Assembly: GCA_041675325.1 (NCBI GenBank)
Contig: JBAYUG010000080.1
Span: 1 to 15,326, forward strand
Source: CAIKZJ01 sp041675325
GTDB taxonomy: Bacteria; Bacteroidota; Ignavibacteria; Tepidaquicellales; Tepidaquicellaceae
Direction: 5' to 3'
DNA: 15,326 nucleotides
The translations under genes and the position numbers were made by a program. Below the pieces are notes generated by a model. It worked only from the letters and a program-made list of their open reading frames with translations, made no database searches and had not been told where the DNA came from. Positions 5,046 through 11,521 of this stretch are shown piece after piece (position 1 is the first letter of the stretch; each line of letters opens with the position of its first letter).

Positions 5046-7808
5046 TTATTCTTTTGGTTTGGCTCTTTTTTCTTTCTTCTTTGTGGTGAACATTGGTTCG
5101 GTATATTTCTTGTAGAGGTCGAAGAGAAAATCGAGGCGGGAGAGTTCGTTTGGGAATGGCTGTGGACGATAGCAGAGGTCAACGGCTTTGTCGAGTTTGT
5201 TGTGTGCGTCTACGAGTTTTTTGGGCATTGCGAGGGGGTCGTAGAGGTCAGCGAGTGATTCGCTTTTGAATTCTTCGCGGACTGCTAAAAGGTTTACAAC
5301 TGCTTCTTCTACTCTTTTAATCTTTTCGTCTGAGGGAGTTTCAGGCCACGGATAATTATTATAAACAAGGTTGTTAGAGTATCTATAATCACTTTTCATT
5401 CTTCCACAAATTTGTCTTACCCAAGCCATATGCATAGTAGAAGTTAAAATTCCAAAATGATATAATTTAGCATCAGGAATAACGCTACAAGTATTATTAA
5501 CAATATTATCTTTACTTAAAAATGCTATCGGTATAAACCTCCTGTTTTCTGAAGATGTCAAAGGAAAAAGAATAAAATCTGTTTTTGGTTGTCTTATTTC
5601 ACCAAACAAATAAGGGTACGAAGCTAATTTTCTTGTAGCTTCGCGATTACTAAGTAGTCTGTATGTTTTAACATTATGAATTCTTTTTTCAACTTCCGGT
5701 AAATCTTTTATTTCGGATGGTTTTATATCTTCCAGCCATAAACACCATCGTTTTTCATTGTGGAGAAATTCACGACCACTTATTAAAGGTTTAATAAATT
5801 TAATAGCACTAGGTTCTACTTTCAGGAATTGATTCTTTTCTTCGTCTGTAAAAAGAAAGTTACCATCATCATTTGGCATACTTCCAAATGTTATTTCGGG
5901 AACATTACATAGCGTATTACTTCGCGATAATATTAATAAATTATCATTATCGACTAAATATGGGTTAATAGTTTTGGCTTTTACTTCTACCGGATCTGAC
6001 TTTATGTCTTCGTAATCGAATAATCTTTTGTTTTTAGTATCTGAATTTGCAAAACCAATTATAATTACGTGAACAGCGGCTTTTCCTTTTGCTTCGTTGT
6101 CCCATTTAAAAGTGCGATGTGCAAAACTAATTTGGATATTTTCTTTTAATAAATGCGACCACAATATTCCAACCTGTTCCCCCTGTGAGATTGAGTTTGT
6201 AGAAACAAAAGCAACTTTAATATTTGTACTCTTTATGTATTTAGTAGCTTTAATATACCAAGCACAAACATAATCAAGAACACCGTAGTTTTTGATACTA
6301 TTAAATATTAAATCCATATCTTTGTTTTGCTCTTCATCTCTTCTTTTCTTGCCAATAAACGGAGGATTGCCAAGGATATAATTGCATTGGCTTTTTGGGA
6401 TTACTTCGTTCCAGTCAACTTGTAATGCGTTTTTGTTATGGATATGAGGAGATTTCTTTAAAGGGATTCGAGCATAATAACTTCCGAAGTTTTCGGATAG
6501 CAGCAGGTTCATTTGATGATCTATGAGCCACATCGCAACTTCGGCAATACGAGCGGGAAACTCTTCGATTTCAATTCCATACATACTGTCAACATCTATA
6601 CGGCTTAAATCTTTTACGTCAAAATCTGTGATTAATTCTTTATGTGTTAATTTTCTGAGTTCGTCAATAATTTTAATTTCAAGAAGCCGTAATTCCCGGT
6701 ATGCAATAATTAAGAAATTTCCGCAACCGCAGGCGGGGTCTAGAAATTTAAGTTTAGTTATTTTTGTGTAGAACTTTTCAAGTTTATTTAAGTTAGATTT
6801 ACAATCATCGAATTCTGATTGCATTTCATCTAGGAACAAACCTTTTATTACCTTCATAATGTTTTTCTCGGAAGTATAATGAGCTCCAAGGTCACGGCGT
6901 TTGTCTTTATCCATAACAGATTGAAATAGAGAGCCGAAGATAGCTGGAGAGATTTTACTCCAATTAAAACCACTGCATTGAAGAAGAGTATTACGCATTT
7001 CAGAATCAAAAGAAGAAATAGGAAGATTCTCTTTGAATAAATCACCGTTTATATATTGAAAAGCATTCACATCTTCATCAAGATATTTCTGTAGTTTATC
7101 CGGAGGTGTATTTAGAGTTTGAAAAATATTTGCAAGATGCACACCTAAATCAGAACCGTCTGGGGATGTTCTACTTTGTAGGAAAAAATCGAATTGCCCA
7201 ATAGGCTGGAAAATACCTGTATCGTCTGCAAAGAGAATAAACAATATTCTAACGAGAAACCTTTCTAGGTCGTGACCAACGTAACCATTGTTTTTAAGAG
7301 CATCGTGAAGTTTGCCCATAAGGTTTGCGGCTTCAATATTAACGGGGTCCTCATCTTTATATGTTTGCTTTTTAAAGCCAAGGATGAAATCGAAAAGATG
7401 AATATTCTTGTGAAGTTCATTTAACAGAAAATTCTGTTCTGTATTTTCTTCGAGATTATATAGACGAAATCGGTTGAAATCGGAAACGAGAACGTATTTA
7501 GGAAGTTCTTCTTCTTTGATGCCCGGGAAATAATCCAGTGCCTGTGTGTATGCACGGTCAAGGTTTTTACCTTTGGATTTATGTTCTACGATAAGAACGC
7601 CTTTCCAGAACAAATCTATGAATCCATGTTTATCGCCGAGTTTTTTAACCGGTTCTTCGAATGAAGCAACACGTTTGCGTGAGATGCCAAAGATAGAAAA
7701 GAATTCATCCCAAAAAGTTTTAGCTTCGGCTTTTTCGCTAACTTCGTTTTCCCACTCTTTAGAGAATTTAAGAGCACGTTTTTTAACTTCATTCCAGCTA
7801 AGAGGCAT
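5046..7808 (-). CDS. MmeI-like type IIL (IIG) restriction-modification enzyme
   Basis: A 920-residue fused endonuclease/methyltransferase, almost the same length as MmeI (919). The N-terminal nuclease motif is D65-x9-E75-H-K77 (IDLFWKGVLIVEHKSKG), the same spacing as the PD-(D/E)xK site of MmeI. A helical connector follows. The N6-adenine methyltransferase domain has motif X as LGAHYTSEKNIMKV (307-320), motif I as LDPACGCGNF (356-365) and motif IV as NPPF (481-484). A target-recognition region covers about 620-815 and includes GRMKSDYRYS and YNNYPWPE, conserved in this family. A helical, lysine-rich tail ends the protein. Enzymes of this class modify one DNA strand and cut about 20 bp from the site, and need no separate methyltransferase or specificity gene, so it is probably a complete system. 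The recognition sequence cannot be read by eye. It is the first gene of the minus-strand run ending at 2344. Confidence 0.92.
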   Translation of the reverse strand: MPLSWNEVKKRALKFSKEWENEVSEKAEAKTFWDEFFSIFGISRKRVASFEEPVKKLGDKHGFIDLFWKGVLIVEHKSKGKNLDRAYTQALDYFPGIKEEELPKYVLVSDFNRFRLYNLEENTEQNFLLNELHKNIHLFDFILGFKKQTYKDEDPVNIEAANLMGKLHDALKNNGYVGHDLERFLVRILFILFADDTGIFQPIGQFDFFLQSRTSPDGSDLGVHLANIFQTLNTPPDKLQKYLDEDVNAFQYINGDLFKENLPISSFDSEMRNTLLQCSGFNWSKISPAIFGSLFQSVMDKDKRRDLGAHYTSEKNIMKVIKGLFLDEMQSEFDDCKSNLNKLEKFYTKITKLKFLDPACGCGNFLIIAYRELRLLEIKIIDELRKLTHKELITDFDVKDLSRIDVDSMYGIEIEEFPARIAEVAMWLIDHQMNLLLSENFGSYYARIPLKKSPHIHNKNALQVDWNEVIPKSQCNYILGNPPFIGKKRRDEEQNKDMDLIFNSIKNYGVLDYVCAWYIKATKYIKSTNIKVAFVSTNSISQGEQVGILWSHLLKENIQISFAHRTFKWDNEAKGKAAVHVIIIGFANSDTKNKRLFDYEDIKSDPVEVKAKTINPYLVDNDNLLILSRSNTLCNVPEITFGSMPNDDGNFLFTDEEKNQFLKVEPSAIKFIKPLISGREFLHNEKRWCLWLEDIKPSEIKDLPEVEKRIHNVKTYRLLSNREATRKLASYPYLFGEIRQPKTDFILFPLTSSENRRFIPIAFLSKDNIVNNTCSVIPDAKLYHFGILTSTMHMAWVRQICGRMKSDYRYSNNLVYNNYPWPETPSDEKIKRVEEAVVNLLAVREEFKSESLADLYDPLAMPKKLVDAHNKLDKAVDLCYRPQPFPNELSRLDFLFDLYKKYTEPMFTTKKKEKRAKPKE

Positions 7809-7853
7809 AGATAGTTTTGTTTCATATAAAATAGTAATTTTTGTTTATAGAAG

Positions 7854-7931
7854 TTATGGAAAAGTTTTTATTTGTTTTATATTCGCTAAAGCGGCAAGAC
7901 GGTATAAAAAGCTTTCTATCTTTCCTTCCAT
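7854..7931 (-). CDS. Possible 25-residue leader ORF upstream of the MmeI-like gene
   Basis: A short open frame (ATG at 7929..7931, TAA at 7854..7856) encoding a basic, mildly amphipathic 25-residue peptide that begins MEGKIESFLY. AGGGGA lies about ten bases upstream of the ATG, which is closer to a ribosome-binding site than most genes here have. It could be a leader peptide, a remnant of a longer gene such as a controller protein, or chance. No family is recognised. Confidence 0.2.
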   Translation of the reverse strand: MEGKIESFLYRLAALANIKQIKTFP

Positions 7932-8080
7932 ATTCTTATCCCCTATGTATCTTAAAAAAATACGTTGTAATAATTGCTTCTTTTTGATATGTTAACTTGT
8001 AATCTAAAGTTTGTAATTCAATGAAAAGGTTTAAATTAAAAACTTCAATAAATTCTACAAAGATTATTTACAATTCGCCC

Positions 8081-8112
8081 ATTTTCTATCAGAAAATATT
8101 AATCGATTAATA
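8081..8112. promoter_or_regulatory. Two abutting dyads upstream of the 234-residue gene
   Basis: ATTTTCT (8081..8087) and AGAAAAT (8091..8097) form a perfect 7-bp inverted repeat with a 3-nt centre. Sharing one base with it, TATTAATCGATTAATA (8097..8112) is a perfect 16-bp palindrome. It ends 18 nt before the ATG at 8131. The position suits an operator for a dimeric repressor or a hairpin near the transcript start; no regulator is identified. Confidence 0.45.
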
Positions 8113-8130
8113 AATCTTAAACATATAAAG

Positions 8131-8835
8131 ATGAATAAAAAAATTAAATCAATTAAAGATATTCATAGAGAAATAAACGCTTTATTTCTTAATATTGTGG
8201 ATAAAAATGATTTGACAAAGAGAGTAGAAATATTTATTAATGGTATTACAGGAAAAGAATTAATGTCAAAAGAAGAGATAAAAGATTATCTTATGTATTG
8301 GTTATTTTATTATTTTATGAAAGATGGGAAAAGATACTATGATAAGATTAATATTAACAAATTGCTGCCTTTTAATAATTTTATAAAGAATCGTAGTAAA
8401 AATTTTTTAGATCAATCTACTGATCGTTATGAATCCACACTTTGTTACGATATCATTGAATCTACTTACGGTATGTTAGATCCTGAATATAAATATAATT
8501 ATTTGACTAAAGAGGTTTTTCTTAAGGATATCAAACTTGATAAAGAACTTGAAAAATTATATAAGTTTTTATTAAAGTATGCCTCAGTTGATAGTTTTAT
8601 CTATTATTTAATAAAAGATAGAAAAAGGAGGTTTCTAGTATCTCTAATCAAAAATAATTTAGCTTCTCTTTCGTCAATATTCTATTTTTTTAATGATTCC
8701 AAAGACCTTCGCGAAAACAGGGAATATTTTTATAAACTTCTTGACGGAAAATTTTCAAGACATACAATTCAACTTGCAATTCAGCGTGAACTTAAAAATA
8801 TCAGAGCCGGAAAATTCAGATATTATAGGGCATAA
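8131..8835 (+). CDS. Unrecognised 234-residue helical, basic protein
   Basis: I do not recognise a family. The protein is rich in lysine, tyrosine, phenylalanine and isoleucine and appears mostly helical, with no signal peptide, no convincing membrane helix and no cysteine or histidine cluster. Segments such as YLMYWLFYYFMKDGKRYYDK (about 48-67) and LYKFLLKYASVDSFIYYLIK (142-161) look like amphipathic helices. The C-terminus (about 195-234) is strongly basic and ends GKFRYYRA, which could contact nucleic acid. The codons are very AT-rich, unlike the paralogous genes at 9444 and 10315, which hints at horizontal origin. It stands alone on the plus strand, divergent from the MmeI-like operon. 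Palindromes lie in front of it and degenerate repeats behind it. The clean 234-codon frame with an ATG makes it a likely real gene; a role tied to the neighbouring defence genes is only a guess. Confidence 0.6.
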   Translation: MNKKIKSIKDIHREINALFLNIVDKNDLTKRVEIFINGITGKELMSKEEIKDYLMYWLFYYFMKDGKRYYDKININKLLPFNNFIKNRSKNFLDQSTDRYESTLCYDIIESTYGMLDPEYKYNYLTKEVFLKDIKLDKELEKLYKFLLKYASVDSFIYYLIKDRKRRFLVSLIKNNLASLSSIFYFFNDSKDLRENREYFYKLLDGKFSRHTIQLAIQRELKNIRAGKFRYYRA

Positions 8836-8851
8836 TTTCATCCTATACCTG

Positions 8852-8963
8852 CCGTGTTATATCATTTTAAATAATATCCCGTATATATTATAGATTTTTA
8901 TAATACGCTGTATATTATACTGTTTCTTATTATATACGCCATGTTATAAGAATTACATTCTTT
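8852..8963. repeat. Four degenerate AT-rich direct repeats, 27-31 bp spacing
   Basis: Related words recur at about 8852 (CCGTGTTATAT), 8879 (CCGTATATATTAT), 8906 (CGCTGTATATTAT) and 8937 (CGCCATGTTATAAG). Each is followed by a T-rich then AATAAT-type stretch. The spacings are 27, 27 and 31 bp. The copies diverge, so this is weaker than a typical iteron array, but the regular spacing of the only GC-containing words in AT-rich DNA is notable. Confidence 0.45.
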
Positions 8964-8986
8964 CCCATAATCTCTAATCTTAATAT

Positions 8987-9023
8987 TTTGAACCAACTTT
9001 AATAATTTAAAAGTTGGTTCAAA
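8987..9023. repeat. Perfect 14-bp inverted repeat with 9-nt loop
   Basis: TTTGAACCAACTTT (8987..9000) is exactly complementary to AAAGTTGGTTCAAA (9010..9023), with a 9-nt AT loop between them. No T-run follows on either strand, so it is not a standard intrinsic terminator. It could be a cruciform, a protein-binding site, a recombination site or an RNA hairpin. Confidence 0.85.
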
Positions 9024-9132
9024 TGAACATAACATATAAAAGTAACACAGACAACTCGAGAGGGAAAAGATCTGACACTATCAAACTCTTTCATTCCACC
9101 TTTACCGGATATCTATGCGCATTACTTAATGA

Positions 9133-9220
9133 TTTCATATTGATTTCATATAGAGTTTATATGGATTTCATATGGAGTTCATATAGCTTTCATATAGCTT
9201 TCATATACCTCTCATATAGA
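9133..9220. repeat. Degenerate 10-12 bp tandem array around TTTCATATAG
   Basis: Eight head-to-tail units of 10, 11 or 12 bp share the word TCATAT or a close variant (for example TTTCATATAGC twice, and TTTCATATGGAG). The variable unit length, not a multiple of three, argues against a coding repeat. Confidence 0.7.
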
Positions 9221-9430
9221 AACAGTCTAAAAATCGCATTTAGCAGGTCTTCATCTTTAACTGAATTTGAAAAGTGGCTCGGTAATCCAAGATATACGGG
9301 AAAAAGTCCGCCCCGTTGCAAGGTTCTACAGGAATAATTAACAATTTATAAAAAATATAAACTAAGATAAAAAATGAAAACACATATTTTTAAGAAACGC
9401 AAAGAAAATATTAACTTAAAATTAAATAGA

Positions 9431-9436
9431 AAGGAG
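9431..9436 (+). promoter_or_regulatory. Ribosome-binding site AAGGAG for the gene at 9444
   Basis: AAGGAG ends 7 nt before the ATG at 9444. It is one of the few good Shine-Dalgarno sequences in the window and fixes the start of this gene. Confidence 0.8.
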
Positions 9437-9443
9437 CCATATA

Positions 9444-10139
9444 ATGGCGAAATTAAATGATCAACACTTAGGAACGCTTAGGGGAGCATTAGGTCCTCAG
9501 GTATTCAAAATGCTATTCGGTGAGGCATACGTGGCAAGATTACCGAGAAGAACTATGAATGAACCAACTGCAGAAACGATTGAAAGAAGGAATAGATTTA
9601 AGTTATGTATGAAATTTTCGAAGGCGGTTTATGGATTAACTAAAGTAAGACCTTTTTGGGATGCGTTTATTCCCGAGGGTGTTACAAAAAGACTTCCAAC
9701 TATCGCTAAAATCGCTAAGACATCGTACCAGACCATAACGGCAGCGGATGTGCAGGATATCACATTTCTGGCACCGGATTTTGGTTTCGTGACCACGACA
9801 ACAGATTTAACGATTGATGGAACAGAAATTAATGTAGCAATCGATCCTCTGGGCACAAATCAGGGATTTGATACAGGGGTCGAGAAATTTATTCAACTTG
9901 GTTGCGTGATGCATTTGCAGGATCCGGTGAACGGAACTCAGTCTGCTCACAGATTCATGAATTTTGCTTCGTCAAACGTTATTTTGAACCTGGCAAATCC
10001 GCTCAGCTTCACAATTCCAATTGAACCCGCAAAACAAACGATATACGATGCATATGATACGCACAAGACATTCTTGATATTTGTGACATTAGATGCGAAT
10101 GGGAAGTCTGTGCATTATTCAAGCACATTCACAGCATAA
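9444..10139 (+). CDS. Conserved hypothetical protein, first of two divergent paralogs
   Basis: A 231-residue soluble protein with no signal peptide or membrane helix. The N-terminus (LGTLRGALGPQVFKMLFG, about 9-26) is followed by YVARLPRRT, then a basic helical segment with ERRNRFKLCMKFSKAVYGL (about 47-65), then a beta-rich C-terminal half. The order of features matches the gene at 10315: a G-x-x-G-rich start, a V-x-R or V-R-R motif, an RR-x(2)-F helix, a tryptophan, and a TI-x-G strand. The two are distant paralogs. The layout also recalls the DUF6266-type proteins of Bacteroidota, which have a similar N-terminus, but I am not sure of homology. The function is unknown. The start is supported by AAGGAG 7 nt upstream, and the codons are less AT-rich than in the island to the left. 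An intrinsic terminator lies 67 bp downstream. Confidence 0.7.
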   Translation: MAKLNDQHLGTLRGALGPQVFKMLFGEAYVARLPRRTMNEPTAETIERRNRFKLCMKFSKAVYGLTKVRPFWDAFIPEGVTKRLPTIAKIAKTSYQTITAADVQDITFLAPDFGFVTTTTDLTIDGTEINVAIDPLGTNQGFDTGVEKFIQLGCVMHLQDPVNGTQSAHRFMNFASSNVILNLANPLSFTIPIEPAKQTIYDAYDTHKTFLIFVTLDANGKSVHYSSTFTA

Positions 10140-10205
10140 GTTCAGAAACGATGAAAACAAAAGATGCATATTTTGATTTTAAAGTCGATGAACTTAACCA
10201 AGAGA

Positions 10206-10242
10206 GTATTGCCCCTTTTAAAGGGGGCAATACCCCTTTTTT
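10206..10242 (+). terminator. Intrinsic terminator between the two paralogs
   Basis: GTATTGCCCC (10206..10215) pairs perfectly with GGGGCAATAC (10224..10233) across an 8-nt loop. CCC and a run of six T (10237..10242) follow. The stem is GC-rich at its tip and lies 67 bp after the stop of the gene at 9444, so it should end that transcript before the second paralog. Confidence 0.8.
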
Positions 10243-10314
10243 GCAAACTTATGTTTGCTTTGCGAGTAAACATAATTTAATTAATTTTTTAAAACTTTTA
10301 AACACAATAATAAA

Positions 10315-10986
10315 ATGGCTAGAATAATAAATTCTTCAAACAGCAGAATCTCCGGCAAAGTCGGTGATTTGGTTTTCTTTAACAGGGGCAATAAGTCATT
10401 CGTAAGACGCGCTGCAAAAAGTCATATCGACCTGTCCCCTAAAGGAATCGCAAGAAGAGAAAAATTTGGTATGAGTATAAAACTGGCGAAAGGCATATAC
10501 AGTGTTCCGGAGCTGAAAGCACTCTGGGAAAAGAACAAAATCGGGAAAGGTACGGCATTCAACACTATTCAAAAAGAGAATTATCATTTGGTTAATGGCA
10601 GAGATTTTATTGATACTCCTTCTATAATACCCGGTTTATTTACATCAAATCAAACTGAAAAAACAGTTAAGATTGCAGGTAAAGCGATAAGATTTAAGTT
10701 GAGTAAAGATGAAGTATTCGGAAATTATGATTACTGCATTAAAGATGAAACAATAATTGCAGGTGTTCTTTTCCTGAATGTTTGTAATAATTCCTGCAAT
10801 GAACCGTACAGGTTTATTGGCGTGAAAGGCAGCCTGGAAAAGAAAGGGAATAAAGATTATGCCGTGATAAATTTGAATGAGGCCGCTTTAAATAAAATGG
10901 ATGCATACGATTCATTTACGATTTATTTCGGTCTTGTTTGCGGTGATATAGGTATCGGTAATTTCTCGAGAACGATTTCGAAGTGA
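10315..10986 (+). CDS. Conserved hypothetical protein, second of two divergent paralogs
   Basis: A 223-residue soluble protein. The N-terminus SGKVGDLVFFNRGNKSFVRR (13-32) with a following basic helix ARREKFGMSIKLAKGIY corresponds position by position to the protein encoded at 9444, and both keep a KALW or RPFW tryptophan motif and an FN/NY or TSYQT segment near residue 90. The start ISGKVGDLVF...VRR also recalls DUF6266-type proteins of Bacteroidota. The C-terminal half is probably beta-rich; cysteines in CNNSCNE (about 157-163) are unique to this copy. The function is unknown. The ATG at 10315 has no clear Shine-Dalgarno sequence, unlike its paralog. The upstream terminator suggests it has its own promoter within 10243..10314. 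A repeat-rich spacer begins about ten bases after its stop codon. Confidence 0.7.
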   Translation: MARIINSSNSRISGKVGDLVFFNRGNKSFVRRAAKSHIDLSPKGIARREKFGMSIKLAKGIYSVPELKALWEKNKIGKGTAFNTIQKENYHLVNGRDFIDTPSIIPGLFTSNQTEKTVKIAGKAIRFKLSKDEVFGNYDYCIKDETIIAGVLFLNVCNNSCNEPYRFIGVKGSLEKKGNKDYAVINLNEAALNKMDAYDSFTIYFGLVCGDIGIGNFSRTISK

Positions 10987-10996
10987 TAGAGTTTTT

Positions 10997-11252
10997 GGAA
11001 CACGGAAAGAACGGATGTATTATGATAATGATGAACACGGATAGAAAGAACGCACACTGAAAGAGCAGATGTATTATGATTTTCGTTGACTATTTAACAA
11101 GGATTGAAAGAACGCACACTTAAAGAGCGGATGTATTATTATAATGATAGAAAATTGAACACGGATTTTCACGGATTGAACGGATGATTATAATAATGAG
11201 AGAAAATTGAACACGGATTTTCACGGATTGGACGGATTCACACGGATAGAGC
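10997..11252. repeat. Dispersed ACGGAT-type repeats
   Basis: Repeated words include GAACACGGATTTTCACGGAT (two copies, near 11156 and 11210), CGGATGTATTAT and GAAAGAACGCACACTGAAAG. A 32-bp stretch at 11035..11066 is identical to 14670..14701 and shares part of its sequence with 11105..11130. The same family therefore sits at the 3' ends of at least two genes in this window. Confidence 0.8.
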
Positions 11253-11292
11253 GGTTGGGGTGTAGTCATGCATTAAGAACTAAAACAATGTC

Positions 11293-11347
11293 GTGATTAG
11301 ATCCCCTGCCTGCGGCAGGCAGGCCGCCAAGAACGAGCGGGGATGAC
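11293..11347 (-). repeat. Dispersed hairpin element, copy B with inserted palindrome
   Basis: Read on the minus strand it begins GTCATCCCCGCTCGTTCTTG and ends GGGGATCTAATCAC, as in the copy at 15254..15290. It contains an additional near-palindrome, CCTGCCTGCGGCAGGCAGG on the plus strand, two 9-bp arms around one central base. The insert lies in the second arm of the basic hairpin. Confidence 0.75.
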
Positions 11348-11437
11348 AAATAAAAATAAGGATGACCTGCAAATAAAAATAAGGATGACCTGCAAATAAA
11401 AATAAGGATGACCTGCAAATAAAAATAAGGATGACTT
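11348..11437. repeat. 23-bp tandem repeat, four units
   Basis: Units start at 11348, 11371, 11394 and 11417. Each has AAATAAAAATAAGGATGACC followed by TGC, except the last, which ends GACTT. The repeat unit includes GGATGAC, which is the outer end of the hairpin element directly to its left, so the array seems to have grown from that boundary. Confidence 0.85.
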
Positions 11438-11454
11438 ACCTAATTTGTTTTAAT

Positions 11455-11508
11455 TCGTTCCCAAGTGCCCTGAAATACTGAGTAAGGAGGGCGAGCACCC
11501 GGGAACGA
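11455..11508. repeat. Long inverted repeat after the secreted-protein gene
   Basis: TCGTTCCC (11455..11462) pairs with GGGAACGA (11501..11508), and inside it AGTGCCCT pairs imperfectly with AGGGCGAGCAC. It begins 14 nt beyond the stop of the gene ending at 11522. It may act as a 3' hairpin for that transcript, but no T-run follows; it may equally be another dispersed intergenic palindrome. Confidence 0.6.
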
Positions 11509-11521
11509 GAGAATAATTTTA

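Larger units (their letters stand above)
7809..8130. other. Divergent intergenic region between the MmeI-like operon and the 234-residue gene
   Basis: A very AT-rich 322-bp spacer that should carry two divergent promoters. I cannot place -35/-10 boxes reliably. Two dyad elements sit next to the plus-strand gene (8081..8112, listed separately). On the minus strand a 25-codon open frame (7854..7931) begins 123 nt upstream of the MmeI-like start. No RNA gene is recognised. Confidence 0.6.
8836..9443. other. Repeat-filled spacer without a supported gene
   Basis: About 600 bp between the 234-residue gene and the first paralogous gene. From left to right it holds four degenerate 27-31 bp repeats, a perfect 14-bp inverted repeat, an 11-bp ATATG/ATATAG-type array, and a short AT-rich leader before 9444. 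An open frame at 9014..9337 crosses the inverted repeat and the array and is judged spurious. A 28-codon frame at 9374..9460 begins MKTHIFKKRK and overlaps the next gene start; it is too weak to call. Confidence 0.6.
10987..11521. other. Repeat-rich convergent spacer
   Basis: A 535-bp stretch between the ends of two convergent genes, with no gene. It is a patchwork of ACGGAT-type repeats (about 10997..11252), one copy of the dispersed hairpin element with an extra nested palindrome (11293..11347), a 23-bp tandem array (11348..11437) and a long inverted repeat (11455..11508). Confidence 0.7.

Noticed and set aside
9014..9337. Plus-strand open frame of 107 codons
   Set aside because: Starts at TTG inside the right arm of the inverted repeat and runs through the 10-12 bp array; no domain is recognised, though a short C-terminal segment (LTEFEKWLGNPRYTG) looks less random.
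9374..9460. 28-codon frame before the first paralog, overlapping its start
   Set aside because: Short and lysine-rich in AT-rich DNA; the strong ribosome-binding site inside it clearly serves the 9444 start.
10151..10327. 58-codon frame between the two paralogs, overlapping the second start
   Set aside because: It reads straight through the intrinsic terminator hairpin and has no recognisable family or ribosome-binding site.
11455..11508. Intrinsic terminator for the secreted-protein gene
   Set aside because: The stem is interrupted, the loop is long and no T-run follows on the minus strand; kept only as an inverted repeat.
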